64,000 bases of DNA, taken from contig JANQQU010000033.1 in the NCBI GenBank assembly GCA_028284905.1, positions 124,001 through 188,000 on the forward strand. The letters run 5' to 3'. Source of the stretch: Calditrichia bacterium (GTDB lineage: Bacteria; Calditrichota; Calditrichia; RBG-13-44-9; J075). Of this stretch, positions 52,553 to 62,157 are shown in pieces. Positions within the stretch are counted from its first letter, which is position 1. Each line of letters starts with the position of its first letter. The translations under genes and the position numbers were made by a program. A model generated the notes under the pieces. It worked only from the letters and a program-made list of their open reading frames with translations, ran no database searches and was not told the DNA's origin.

Positions 52553-52942
52553 AATCTTTCCTACCTTGTTGATAAGTTTATTATATGTCGAAAATATCCG
52601 CTTTAATTCCTAATTTTACTGTGATTTTAATCAATCCGCTCACCTACATAAAGAGGGGGGAAACACACAAAAAACAGACATAAAACATTGTTTTAAAGAA
52701 ACTTAAAGCAAAACAAATATTTGACTATGATCATTTGGTTTCAAAGATTAATTCTATTTATTATTAAATATGGTGCAGGCGTAGGGAGTAGGACCGTTTT
52801 TTAAGCGTATTCGGCATTTACACAAGATTCTCTCTTAATCTAACGGTTAATTGCAGGCATACGCAATACAATATATTGATTTTATCAAATTATAATATTG
52901 TTAGAGTTATTTTCTAGCAAATCCAAAAACAGGAGATTGGTT
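52553..52942. other. AT-rich divergent intergenic region
   Basis: About 390 bases between divergent genes. It is AT-rich and must contain both promoters. The ribosome-binding site AGGAG of the next gene is near 52932. No small gene or strong hairpin was seen. Confidence 0.6.
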
Positions 52943-54550
52943 ATGAAAAGAATTATCTACGTAATTATTTCATCTTTTTTGTTTTTCATTCCTGGCTTTA
53001 CCCAAGTGTTAATTGATGATTTTGCTGTAAATAATTCTGCTCAGAATACCAATGGTGTCGGACGAACAGCTGTATCTGCCCTGCCCAATGGTACCTTTGC
53101 TGTCGCCTGGCAGGATTTTAACGACTACAATGTGCCGGTAGCGGAAATTCCCCGGGTAGCGGTGCAAATGTATACAGCTAATGCCAGCCCCATAGGCCCG
53201 CTTAATTTGTTTCGGGGGGAATCCCGCTCACTGTCAATCTGGACTTCAGATTACCTTGATGCGGATATCGATCTTAATTTTTTGCCGGATGGTACTTTGC
53301 TGGTTGGTGTTGAGCATAAAGGTACCTTGTCAATTGGTGGCGATTTTGTCTATTCCGAGGAAACCGGGATCGGTGCTGTTTCTGCAGCGGGAGATATTAT
53401 TGACCTGACCAGTGGTAACGGGGTGATCTTATGGCTCATTCCGCTCGCGTTGGATAATCACGAGAACACTCGTCTTGCCGTTGCCCCGGATGGTGCCTTT
53501 TTCGCCATTGTTAATGGCCCAACATTTGACACCGGTTTTAGTGCAGTAGCCATTCAACAATTTGACGCAAATGGCAGTTTTGTCGGCAATTTTTTCTTTC
53601 CGCACTCTGGCGATCCCGGCCCGAATGCGAATCATGTTAATCCGGATATCGGCACCAACGGCAGCCTGCATATGGTCGTCTGGCAGGATGGCCGCCAGGA
53701 TAATAACTACGACATCACAGCCCAGTTCTACAATAACAGCGGCCCGATCGGCGGGAATTTTCTCGTAAATGCCGGGGATCCGGCCGGGACGTTAAACCTC
53801 GTTCCCAGCCTGGCGATGAATACTGCCGGTAGCAGTGTCGTAGTTTGGTACGATACCCGGGTAGGCAGCACCGGCGAAATTTGGGGACAACGCTTCAACG
53901 GCTCCGGACAAACGGTTGGTAACAATTTTCAAGTTAGCAGCGGAGAGGGTTTTATCTGGGATCGACCAGAAGTAGCCATGCGCAGTGACGGCAGTTTTAT
54001 GGTTGTCTGGACAGATAGCCTTGCGAACCAAAGCGGCATCGATGCGCTTCGTGCCCGCGGACGGCAATTTGACGCAAATGGCAATCCTACCGGTACAACC
54101 TTCCTGCTCCCGAATCAGAATATCGCTTCCGGCCTCGCCAATATCAGCACCGATGGCAGTGCTTACTATTGTGCCTGGCTGGATGCCCGGTCCGGGGGCA
54201 ATATCAACGTCTATGCCAAAGTGATCGGCAATATTTCCACTTCCGTAGATCCTTCAACCGGAGAAGTTCCGGGAGACTTTCACCTCGCACAGAATTATCC
54301 CAATCCTTTCAATCCTTCCACAACGATTGATTTTACCCTGAAGCATTCCGCAACAGTTGAACTGGTAATTTATAATCAACTGGGACAAGTTGTCAAAACC
54401 CTGGAAAATGCCCCATTAGCAGCCGGTGTGCACTCCCGCAGTTGGAATGGCACTGATGCGTTCAGTCGCCCGGTTGCCAGCGGTATTTACTTTTATCAGC
54501 TTCGCGCCGGTGAATTTTTGCAGCGGAAAAAAATGCTTTTGGTGAGATAA
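52943..54550 (+). CDS. Type IX-secreted beta-rich protein
   Basis: 535 residues from the ATG at 52943 (AGGAG upstream; an in-frame ATG at 52898 extends only into AT-rich leader). A signal peptide ends near GFTQ. The body is made of beta-propeller-like repeats of 50-60 residues with recurring NGTFAVAWQDFND, SLHMVVWQDGRQDNNYDI, SSVVVWYDTRVGS and GSFMVVWTDS blocks. The C-terminal sorting domain starts QNYPNPFNPSTTIDF and ends KKMLLVR. No catalytic residues are evident; a surface or binding role is likely. Confidence 0.92.
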   Translation: MKRIIYVIISSFLFFIPGFTQVLIDDFAVNNSAQNTNGVGRTAVSALPNGTFAVAWQDFNDYNVPVAEIPRVAVQMYTANASPIGPLNLFRGESRSLSIWTSDYLDADIDLNFLPDGTLLVGVEHKGTLSIGGDFVYSEETGIGAVSAAGDIIDLTSGNGVILWLIPLALDNHENTRLAVAPDGAFFAIVNGPTFDTGFSAVAIQQFDANGSFVGNFFFPHSGDPGPNANHVNPDIGTNGSLHMVVWQDGRQDNNYDITAQFYNNSGPIGGNFLVNAGDPAGTLNLVPSLAMNTAGSSVVVWYDTRVGSTGEIWGQRFNGSGQTVGNNFQVSSGEGFIWDRPEVAMRSDGSFMVVWTDSLANQSGIDALRARGRQFDANGNPTGTTFLLPNQNIASGLANISTDGSAYYCAWLDARSGGNINVYAKVIGNISTSVDPSTGEVPGDFHLAQNYPNPFNPSTTIDFTLKHSATVELVIYNQLGQVVKTLENAPLAAGVHSRSWNGTDAFSRPVASGIYFYQLRAGEFLQRKKMLLVR

Positions 54551-54595
54551 GAGGAAGGAAGATAACCAAGCGAGATTCTTCCTTAGATTTATATA

Positions 54596-54627
54596 AAGGC
54601 CTCAGAATCAACATTTTTTGGGGCCTT
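54596..54627. terminator. Weak bidirectional terminator between convergent genes
   Basis: AAGGCCTC (54596-54603) and GGGGCCTT (54620-54627) form an imperfect stem with a T-rich loop; a second weak hairpin (AAGGAAGA/TCTTCCTT) lies just upstream. It reaches into the stop codon of the minus-strand gene. Confidence 0.5.
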
Positions 54628-55843
54628 ATTCATTTAGCTGTAGAAGAAACGCTTTGGCGACTTGATAAGCTGTGCTCCTGAATTGGCTGCCGTGATTAAT
54701 ATTTGTCATCATCGCGACAACGAGTTTTTCTTTCGGGAACATAAGCAGAAAGGCTGATGAACCGCCGCTCTGCCCTCCATGGTGCACCACGGAGAACGTC
54801 CGCGGCTCACCATTAAAGTCGCTATACTTAACGCTTGCGTTACGCCAACCCATAGCATAATTTTGCGGATTCATCTCTCCGGACGAGAGTGCTTGTGGGG
54901 TAAAGAGCAATGCTACAGTCGCACTGTCAAGGTAATTATACGTCAACAAACCATTGGCCATTTTTACCAAATCGGTAGACGTCGATAAATATCCGCCACC
55001 GCCCCATTTATAGCTGAGACTCACGTCAAGCATTTCGTGAAATTTATCCATCACCGGCATGTAAAAGGTTGCCGTATTCGCTAACTGTTTTGGCTGGCCT
55101 TCCGGGGCTGTATCTTCCATATGCAGAGCATCGAAAACCGTCTCTTGCATATAAGTTAGAAAATCCTGATCGCTGGCGCCCTCTATTGCGGCACTAAGCA
55201 GCGTGTATCCGTACGTGCTATAATTGAATTGGCTCCCTGGCTCGAACAGCAGATCATCGTTTTCGAATAGTGTCAACGACTCGCGGACATTCTCGTACTG
55301 CTGGTTGTTGAAAGTCTCGTGTGGCGGAAAGTAGGAAAGAGAAAAGGCTGAGTAGTGGCGGATGCCGGCAGTGTGACTCACTAATTGTCGTGCAGTAATT
55401 GGGAAAGCTTTCTTGGGAAAGTAAGGCACATACCTTTCAATCGGCGCATCCAGGTCTATATGGCCTGTTTCGTATAACTTTCCCAGCGCCAGGGAAGTTA
55501 CAGATTTGGAAACGCTACCGATCCTGAATTTGGTGTCGATCTTCACCGGGATAGATTCGGCGATATCAGTAAACCCCGCCGCTCTCGACCAAAGCACTTC
55601 ACCATTCAGTCCCACGCTGACTGAGATCGCTGGTAGCTGCAGCTCCTGCTTGACTGCATCGATTTTCTCTGCCGCGGAAAAGATCGTCTCGGCATATTCT
55701 TCCGCAAAGATCTTGTTATCTACAGGAGTTTCGCCAGGTAATGTGTTAGCTGTGAAATAGACAAAGCAAGTGAGTATCGCGAGAGCACCAACCAGGAAAA
55801 AAATCGCACTTGTGAGTTTGCGCCGTTTGATGAAGGTTTTCAT
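54626..55843 (-). CDS. LACTB-like serine beta-lactamase-fold hydrolase
   Basis: 405 residues. An N-terminal signal/anchor helix (about 12-32) is followed by a class C/PBP-type domain: SVSK (Ser110, Lys113), the second motif NYSTYGYTLL at 207-216 and HHGGQSGG. Y-S-T in place of the Y-x-N of beta-lactamases, and YKWGGGGYLSTSTDLVKM later, closely follow the mitochondrial LACTB style. It is likely a protease or esterase acting in the periplasm, not an antibiotic-destroying enzyme. AGGCGAG precedes the ATG. Confidence 0.92.
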   Translation of the reverse strand: MKTFIKRRKLTSAIFFLVGALAILTCFVYFTANTLPGETPVDNKIFAEEYAETIFSAAEKIDAVKQELQLPAISVSVGLNGEVLWSRAAGFTDIAESIPVKIDTKFRIGSVSKSVTSLALGKLYETGHIDLDAPIERYVPYFPKKAFPITARQLVSHTAGIRHYSAFSLSYFPPHETFNNQQYENVRESLTLFENDDLLFEPGSQFNYSTYGYTLLSAAIEGASDQDFLTYMQETVFDALHMEDTAPEGQPKQLANTATFYMPVMDKFHEMLDVSLSYKWGGGGYLSTSTDLVKMANGLLTYNYLDSATVALLFTPQALSSGEMNPQNYAMGWRNASVKYSDFNGEPRTFSVVHHGGQSGGSSAFLLMFPKEKLVVAMMTNINHGSQFRSTAYQVAKAFLLQLNE

Positions 55844-56257
55844 TTTACTCGCCTAGTTTGTTAAAGAGTCGACCAATATGCATCTTCTAGAGCTGTCTGT
55901 CTAATAGAACTGCGGTGTATATACCGATATCGGCGAGTTTTGTTTCACCGACAAGAGGCACAGAATTCTAAATTGCGGCAAAAACCCAAACTATTTCTTA
56001 TAATGCCGGTATTCGATTTTTCCAATCCTAAACCCATTAGGTAACTGCCAGCTTTCCACTAGCAAGCGGTGTTGAGAATAGCGAAAAAATGATGCTGATC
56101 AGGTATTGAAAATACGATTCTGAAGTTTGTTGTGTATATTGCTTTTAGTCAAACATTTTTCATCGTTCGTTTAGCGGTTAATGTAATTTATTGCCTATGA
56201 TCGATGAAGGCTGTACCAAGATCCCAAATAGATTAAATTATTACAGGTGCCTGATTA
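55844..56257. other. Divergent intergenic region without a gene
   Basis: About 414 bases of AT-rich sequence between divergent genes. A small CCGATATCGG palindrome lies near 55923-55932. No credible gene was found. Confidence 0.6.
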
Positions 56258-57436
56258 TTGAAAATCTATAATCTTATCAGCATTTTGATCATTACTGCAA
56301 TAACTGCCTGTAGCTCGGAGAAGAATGTTCCGCTGGGCGCACCCCCCAATCTCCCGCCCGTCATTAGCGACGCGGAATATGCAATTCTCGAGAACTATTT
56401 AATTTTACCGAGAAGCGCATATGATTATGCCGGGCAAACCCTGCCGTTTTATTTTAGTGAGGGAGCGATAGATAGTACCGATAATGCCCCGCCACTTCAC
56501 CCCCGCTTAAACGAACTTGCCACTCTTGGGCGGGTGCTTTTTTATGATAAAAATTTATCCATTAACAATACCACCGCGTGTTCATCCTGCCATTTGCAGT
56601 CGCACGGTTTTAGCGACCCGGGGCAATTCAGTAAAGGATTTAACGGCGGATTTACCCGACGCAACTCCATGGGACTGGCCAATGCCCGCTACTTCGCGGA
56701 TGGCTCATTTTTTTGGGATATGCGGGCAGCGACTTTAAATGAGCAAGTACTGATGCCCATCGAGGATCCCGTTGAAATGGGTATATCATTGGATAGTCTG
56801 GAGCGGAAATTAGAGCAGCAGACTTATTATCCTATTTTATTCCGGCAGGCGTTTGGTGATACAACAATTTCCCGGGAGAGAATCGCTGCTGCGCTGGCGA
56901 ATTTTATTCGCACGATCGTCTCATATCGTACAAAGTTTGACAGTGGCGTTGTCGCATTGGGCAGAATCCCCACCGGCACCAGCAATATACCGGGATTCAG
57001 CGCTCAGGAGAACCGCGGCTTCAGAGATTTCATCTCAAACCGTTGTAACCGCTGCCATCATACTGCCCTTCAAATCGCGAAAGAACCGGCAAATATTGGG
57101 CTTGATGTTAAATACGATGACAATGGTTTAGGGGAAGTAACCGGCAACCGGGATGATGATGGTAAGTTCAAAGTACCTTCTCTTCGGAATGTCGAGCTAA
57201 CCGCTCCCTATATGCACGATGGCCGCTTTGCCACCCTGGAAGAGGTGATAGAATTCTACAATGACGACATACAACCTCATCAGAATCTTCACCCGGAATT
57301 TGGCGGGCCGAATAACCCTATTCTTACCGATGCCGATGTCGAGGATATTGTCGCATTTATGAAAACGCTCACCGACAGGGCGCTGATGACCGACGAAAAA
57401 TTTGCGGACCCTTTCAAGGCAGTAAAGACTCACTGA
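56258..57436 (+). CDS. Di-haem cytochrome c peroxidase (CcpA/MauG family) lipoprotein
   Basis: 392 residues from a TTG start at 56258, chosen because AGGTG lies nine bases upstream and a lipoprotein signal (ITAC, Cys18) follows directly. Two haem c sites are present: CSSCH (108-112) and CNRCH (263-267). LGRVLFYDKNLS, FWDMRAATLNEQVLMPI and VPSLRNVELTAPYMHDGRF are typical of bacterial di-haem peroxidases. It would reduce hydrogen peroxide in the periplasm with electrons from cytochrome c. The length is normal. Confidence 0.95.
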   Translation: MKIYNLISILIITAITACSSEKNVPLGAPPNLPPVISDAEYAILENYLILPRSAYDYAGQTLPFYFSEGAIDSTDNAPPLHPRLNELATLGRVLFYDKNLSINNTTACSSCHLQSHGFSDPGQFSKGFNGGFTRRNSMGLANARYFADGSFFWDMRAATLNEQVLMPIEDPVEMGISLDSLERKLEQQTYYPILFRQAFGDTTISRERIAAALANFIRTIVSYRTKFDSGVVALGRIPTGTSNIPGFSAQENRGFRDFISNRCNRCHHTALQIAKEPANIGLDVKYDDNGLGEVTGNRDDDGKFKVPSLRNVELTAPYMHDGRFATLEEVIEFYNDDIQPHQNLHPEFGGPNNPILTDADVEDIVAFMKTLTDRALMTDEKFADPFKAVKTH

Positions 57437-57579
57437 TAATTATTTGCTGAAGAATATAAAAAAGTAAATGGGTGCGAACTTTTTCTTTTGAAATGCGCAT
57501 AAAAAAATAGACGATATCAAATTTAACTCATCAACATTTGCAGCAGAGCAAACCGAGGTCCAAAATTCAGGGAGTTAAT

Positions 57580-58410
57580 ATGATGCGCAACAATCTTCAA
57601 CACTTTTTTTTCTACAAAATTATCTTCCTGATATTTCTATCATCAGCAGCTTTTAGTCAATCTTCCGCACAACCGGACAGCAGCAGAGAAGTTAGCTCCG
57701 CCGACTCTCTGAAAGCAGACAGCAGCGAAATCAATACCCTTTCCTTAAAACCGGTTATCATGCCCTGGCAATGGAAGCAGTTTGCCAACCTGCAGGAAAA
57801 TGTCGTATTTAAAGATCCGCTTGGGGAAAACGGGGGCAGGTTAAACTATGTGCCGCCGGCATACCAATATGGGCAGCCCTACGAAGGCAGCCTGGGCGAT
57901 TTCCAGGGAAGCACCGCTTACTTGTTTTCTTACACCGATAAATTACGAAAAGACGAGCAGGTGAAGCCGGAATATGGCAACTCCGCATTCGTGGTGCCAA
58001 TCCTGCCGATGGTGATGCTCACATTATACGGAGCGAAGGAAGGCTACCTTGCTTTGCAGAAAGACCCGCCGATCTCTTTCGACGAAACGGATCTCGATAT
58101 TATGGCACTGCTTTGGACCACACCAAACCTGATGGCGGTCGATTACTACAATCGTTTTAATGAACTGGGGAAAGGAAACCTCACTTTTATGCCGCTTCAA
58201 CAACGCCTGGATATGTTACAGCGAATGAAGATTCTAGAATCGGAAAAAGACGGTAATAAAAATGTTCTTTACCGGCTCCGTTATTCCCAGCAGGAATTGG
58301 TGCAGCTGTTGGAGGAGGAACTTCGCAAAAACGACCCCGCTACCCAACCCGAGCGTTTTCTAGCGTTGGAGGAGATGAAACGGATGCTCCTTGCCAGGAT
58401 TGGGGAATGA
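57580..58410 (+). CDS. Exported protein of unknown function
   Basis: 276 residues from the ATG at 57580 (AGGGAG upstream; an in-frame ATG at 57538 lacks one). A signal peptide ends near AAFSQ. A Ser/Asp-rich stretch (about 35-55) precedes a compact domain with NVVFKDPLGENGGRLNYVPPAYQYG and a moderately hydrophobic segment (VVPILPMVMLTLYGAKEG). The last 90 residues are helical and Glu/Leu/Arg-rich, perhaps coiled coil. I do not recognise it. It may share a transcript with the peroxidase gene 143 bases upstream. Confidence 0.8.
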   Translation: MMRNNLQHFFFYKIIFLIFLSSAAFSQSSAQPDSSREVSSADSLKADSSEINTLSLKPVIMPWQWKQFANLQENVVFKDPLGENGGRLNYVPPAYQYGQPYEGSLGDFQGSTAYLFSYTDKLRKDEQVKPEYGNSAFVVPILPMVMLTLYGAKEGYLALQKDPPISFDETDLDIMALLWTTPNLMAVDYYNRFNELGKGNLTFMPLQQRLDMLQRMKILESEKDGNKNVLYRLRYSQQELVQLLEEELRKNDPATQPERFLALEEMKRMLLARIGE

Positions 58411-58477
58411 TCTTTTTTGGAACGGCGTTTCTGGTTTATCCCGCCCCTACAGGGCTAAAGAATATAATCACACCGTA

Positions 58478-58527
58478 GGTCCGCAGGACCGATTCCTTTT
58501 TTAACCCGGAGCGTATTGCTCCGGGTT
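58478..58527. repeat. Pair of small hairpins in repeat-like intergenic DNA
   Basis: GGTCC-GCA-GGACC and then AACCCGGAGC-GTATT-GCTCCGGGTT (58503-58527) are perfect hairpins close together, in a stretch that reads like the REP-type intergenic palindromes of other bacteria. No T-run supports a terminator. Confidence 0.5.
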
Positions 58528-58602
58528 AATACACTGGACGGCCAAGATTTGCCTAAAATGATCCGCTGCGCTATCTTTAATTAATCAAAAAAGAAGACAG
58601 CC

Positions 58603-59556
58603 ATGGGTTCGAAATCAAATGCTGGTTTATTTCAAAGAGGGTTGGGAAAAATGCTTCTGGCGATCGGTTTCCTCGCTGGTATAGTTCTTCGCATAATTCC
58701 TCCTGGTGAATTAGGAGAAGCAGACTTCTTACTTACTATCGTGCTGCTACTCTTGTTTCTTATCGGTGCATTCTTATTTTTTCGGGGCAGACAACATGCA
58801 GATCAGGCAACTGCCGTGCAAATTATCGAAGACGACAAAGCTGACATTCTTTACCTGCGTGCATTTCGCAGCGATCCCTCGATTATTGGTCAAACTTTTA
58901 AATCCCTGTTAAGACCTCACCTGATGTCCGGTATGTATACGGAAGAAGAACAACTCCGGGAAGCACTGAAACCAATCGGAGACATGGTCGCTATTGGGCA
59001 ACCGGGGGAGTCGCTCCCAAAGCCGGGTGCGGCACGGATGTATGCTTCCGACGATGAATGGAAGCAGGTCGTTACCGACCAAATGAAAGCGGCGCGCCTG
59101 GTTATTATTCGTGCCGGGAGCGGCCGTGGTTTATTTTGGGAATTCCAGCAGGCAGTAAAAGTTGTTCCCCCGGAAAAGCTGCTAATCCTGTTTTTTCAAA
59201 TGAAGAAAAAAGATTATGAAGCACTGCGGGAGAGCGCCGGGCATTTTTTCCCACAGTCTTTACCGGAGAGCGAGGCTGTGCAGCAATACAGTATCGTAAA
59301 CGGCTTCATGCGCTTTTCGCAAAATTGGCAGACGGACTTTCTTCGCCTGCATGCCCCTCTTATACGGCGAAGTTCCTACAAACCAATTCAGCGAATGTTT
59401 CAATGCACTTTAAAACCGGTATACGAAAGCCTTGGCGTGCCCTGGCAACCGCCTACAGTTTCCGTGTTAATGATCGGTTCACTCGCCTTCCTGGCGATTT
59501 TTGGCATCACCATCATCCTGGTGCTGATATCGGCAATTTTTGATGAGCTTCTGTAA
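58603..59556 (+). CDS. Membrane protein with TIR/SLOG-like cytosolic domain
   Basis: 317 residues. Two N-terminal helices (about 15-34 and 42-60), a soluble domain (about 70-270) and one C-terminal helix (about 287-310). The soluble domain has ILYLRAFRSD (82-91), MVAIGQPGESLPKPGAARMY, ASDDEWKQVVTDQMKAARLVIIRAG and GLFWEFQQAV (176-185). This pattern of an early LR-F strand, an IGxPGE turn, a DD-W helix and G-x-x-W-E is known to me from uncharacterised bacterial proteins and recalls TIR/SLOG-type nucleotide-binding folds. Enzymatic NADase or nucleotide-sensing activity is a hypothesis. Start supported only weakly. Confidence 0.8.
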   Translation: MGSKSNAGLFQRGLGKMLLAIGFLAGIVLRIIPPGELGEADFLLTIVLLLLFLIGAFLFFRGRQHADQATAVQIIEDDKADILYLRAFRSDPSIIGQTFKSLLRPHLMSGMYTEEEQLREALKPIGDMVAIGQPGESLPKPGAARMYASDDEWKQVVTDQMKAARLVIIRAGSGRGLFWEFQQAVKVVPPEKLLILFFQMKKKDYEALRESAGHFFPQSLPESEAVQQYSIVNGFMRFSQNWQTDFLRLHAPLIRRSSYKPIQRMFQCTLKPVYESLGVPWQPPTVSVLMIGSLAFLAIFGITIILVLISAIFDELL

Positions 59557-59574
59557 CTCTTTCCGAGCCGGACA

Positions 59575-61815
59575 TTATCTTAGTAAAATCATCTTCCGGG
59601 TAGCGACCACCCGGCCGGCCGCTTTCAAGGTATAGAAATATGAGCCGCTGGGCAGGGCAACAGCATTCAACGTTTGCCGATACGCACCGGCAGACTGACG
59701 GCCGTTGTCAATCCGGGTCACCTCCCGCCCCAGTAGATCATAGATTACCAGCAGCACTTCTGACGTTTGCGCCAGTGAATATTCAATTGTTGTAGATGGG
59801 TTAAAAGGATTCGGATAATTCTGCCCCAGGTAAAACCCCTCCGGCGCCAGGTCAGCGCGCTCATCAATGGCTGTCACAGATGTTTCCAGCATTTCTGTTG
59901 TCACGGGAATTTCCACCAGCGGCTGATTCAGATCATTACTATTTATTTTGATGATTGCTGCTGTGGTTGTATCGGACATCATCGCATGAAAACGAACCAG
60001 CAGCGTATCCCGGGACTGGGTCGCGGTTGCGCGATCGCTGGGGTGGATCAGGTGAATCCAAAGCGGCGGTGGGGTTACGCCCAGGTCATAAGCGACCAAA
60101 AAAGAGGCGTTGGCCGGATATTCATCGTCATTTTGTAAACCAAGGAATATCAACTTGCCGTCGACCAGATCCGCAGCAAGTGTGGCTGCTTCCGGAAAAT
60201 TCTGGATCGTGCCAAGGTTCTCCCCGCTAAAACTGACCCCGGTATAGACGCCGGTTTCTCCATCCAGACGCACTGCTTTGCTATTCGCGCCGGCAGGATT
60301 GTCATCATTTACCCAGGCCCAAAGAAACGGACCATCGGGCGAAAAATTATCCCAGGCCAATCCCTCAATTTCATAATCCGTCACCAAAAAGCTGACCTGG
60401 TTCCCCTGACGATCCAATACTTCGATCGCGCCATTGCTATTGCTCAAATAAAATCGCTTTGCCCCGGGATCATAGGCAAACGCATCCGCACTGATACTTC
60501 CAGTGAGTATATTTCCAACGCTTTGCGTAGAGTCGATAGACCAGATGCCGATCGAGTAGGTATCGGTGCCATAGATATAATCACCATCGGTGGTAATAGC
60601 ACGCCATCCCAAACTGGAGACGGAAGGAGTGGGGTAAGCAGCGATCAGGTTACCGTCATTGTCAATTTTGAACAAGCGTTTTTGATCGGGTAAAATTCGG
60701 CCGGATACCCAATAATGCTCCCGGGCATAGGTCATGCTGTACAGTCGCACATCTTCATTGCCAATGATGTCTATCAGATTCATACTGAATAGTGAATCGC
60801 CAAGGTTCTGCGGACTATTACTACTATCGATATTTTCAACATATGCTTCCCAGCTTAAGATAATTTCCCCACTGTTTTCGATGACAACCGGCACGTCGAG
60901 ACTGTCTCCGTAAAACATTTGTATCTGAATCGCCCCCGGTGTTACGGAGATGCTCGGTCCAAGCACCTGCTGATCCCGTAAATCAGCGTCATAAACAACG
61001 ATCCAGTCCAGCCCATCCACCACCTGAATGGCCCCGGCTTGTAGTGCGACCATTGCGACGGTCGCAGTATCCAAAGTTGCCGTCATCGCGATGCCCAATG
61101 GGGTATCGGCAACGTAGGGACTGCGATTAGTCATATCAATTTCTATGCCGGTAAACTCGCCGATAGCCGGACTGAATTGCCGCATCACGCCCCGGGAATC
61201 AAACCCGATTTCTTCCCGGCTGAACGTCCACAAATATGGGCCGCCTGGCGAAAGCGTGTCCCAGGTTAAAGATGTCGTATAATCGCTGGTTTTGTTGGAA
61301 AAAGTATTGAGAATGTTGCCATCCCGGTCGATTTCGTGAATGATTTGTAACTGCCCGTTTCGCTGGGGGATCACCCAAAAGTGATCATTCTCCGGGTCGT
61401 ATGCAACCCCCTGGACAAGCAAATAACCGAAATCAACAGGAATCGATTCACCGGTAAGGGTACTGGTTGCCGGATCGATCTGCACAATCGCATTTCGATC
61501 GGTCGCATAGAGGAATTCGCCATCGTAGGTTAAATCAAAATAGGCGTGATAACCGCTTCCCAGTGAAGTAGAATTTAACAGCGTGCTGCCATCTGCGCTA
61601 ATTTTGTACAAACGATGATCGTAAATCGGTGCATTAAAGCCAGTGACCCAAAAATGGCCTTCCGCGAAAGTAATTCCGTAAAGGGTTCGGTCCGGCGTTG
61701 GAGTTAATTGCCCGGCGTTAAAACTGAAGAGTGAGTCCCCGAAAGTGGTTTGTGAAAAACTGGCTGTTGTCGAAAACAGTAATATAGTGAATAAAACACT
61801 CCACCTAATTATCAT
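59575..61815 (-). CDS. Type IX-secreted beta-propeller protein
   Basis: 746 residues from the ATG with complement at 61813-61815 (GAGGG upstream). A signal peptide ends near ASFSQ. Two similar halves (about 28-330 and 345-640) each open with GDSLFSF/GDSLFSMN and have repeats with LYGITFAEGHFWVTG, LYKISADGSTL, GLAWDNFSPDGPFLWAW and similar, suggesting a duplicated seven-bladed propeller. The sorting domain starts QNYPNPFNPSTTIEYS and ends RKMILLR. No catalytic residues identified. Confidence 0.92.
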   Translation of the reverse strand: MIIRWSVLFTILLFSTTASFSQTTFGDSLFSFNAGQLTPTPDRTLYGITFAEGHFWVTGFNAPIYDHRLYKISADGSTLLNSTSLGSGYHAYFDLTYDGEFLYATDRNAIVQIDPATSTLTGESIPVDFGYLLVQGVAYDPENDHFWVIPQRNGQLQIIHEIDRDGNILNTFSNKTSDYTTSLTWDTLSPGGPYLWTFSREEIGFDSRGVMRQFSPAIGEFTGIEIDMTNRSPYVADTPLGIAMTATLDTATVAMVALQAGAIQVVDGLDWIVVYDADLRDQQVLGPSISVTPGAIQIQMFYGDSLDVPVVIENSGEIILSWEAYVENIDSSNSPQNLGDSLFSMNLIDIIGNEDVRLYSMTYAREHYWVSGRILPDQKRLFKIDNDGNLIAAYPTPSVSSLGWRAITTDGDYIYGTDTYSIGIWSIDSTQSVGNILTGSISADAFAYDPGAKRFYLSNSNGAIEVLDRQGNQVSFLVTDYEIEGLAWDNFSPDGPFLWAWVNDDNPAGANSKAVRLDGETGVYTGVSFSGENLGTIQNFPEAATLAADLVDGKLIFLGLQNDDEYPANASFLVAYDLGVTPPPLWIHLIHPSDRATATQSRDTLLVRFHAMMSDTTTAAIIKINSNDLNQPLVEIPVTTEMLETSVTAIDERADLAPEGFYLGQNYPNPFNPSTTIEYSLAQTSEVLLVIYDLLGREVTRIDNGRQSAGAYRQTLNAVALPSGSYFYTLKAAGRVVATRKMILLR

Positions 61816-62157
61816 GGCATCCCTCACTGTAATTGCTGGAAAATATTTTCATAAAGCAGCGGCAGTTTACCAATTAGAAAACCCGCCCGGGAAAGAAAAA
61901 TCGCTTACTGAACTTTTTAGTATAATTCAATCGGGGCAACCTTACAAAACCAATTACTTATAAATTTCGGGAAAACCTTAGCGCGAAATCCCCTTGCCAT
62001 TAACAATAGGTTTCGCTATGTTTTATTTATGTGATGCGCCGATGACTTCCGCCCGGCCATCACTCTTCCGGATTTGTAAATGCTCTTTATTACGTTCCGG
62101 TTTACATTCCTTCAATCAACGGCGGGTTTTTCACCTGTTAAAATACCAGAGGATATT
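61816..62157. other. Divergent intergenic region without a gene
   Basis: 342 bases. It must hold promoters for the propeller gene and the SRPBCC gene. I see no conserved small gene or strong hairpin. Confidence 0.55.

Noticed and set aside
54626-55843. Antibiotic-resistance beta-lactamase
   Set aside because: Second motif is Y-S-T and the sequence follows LACTB; no sign of a resistance context.
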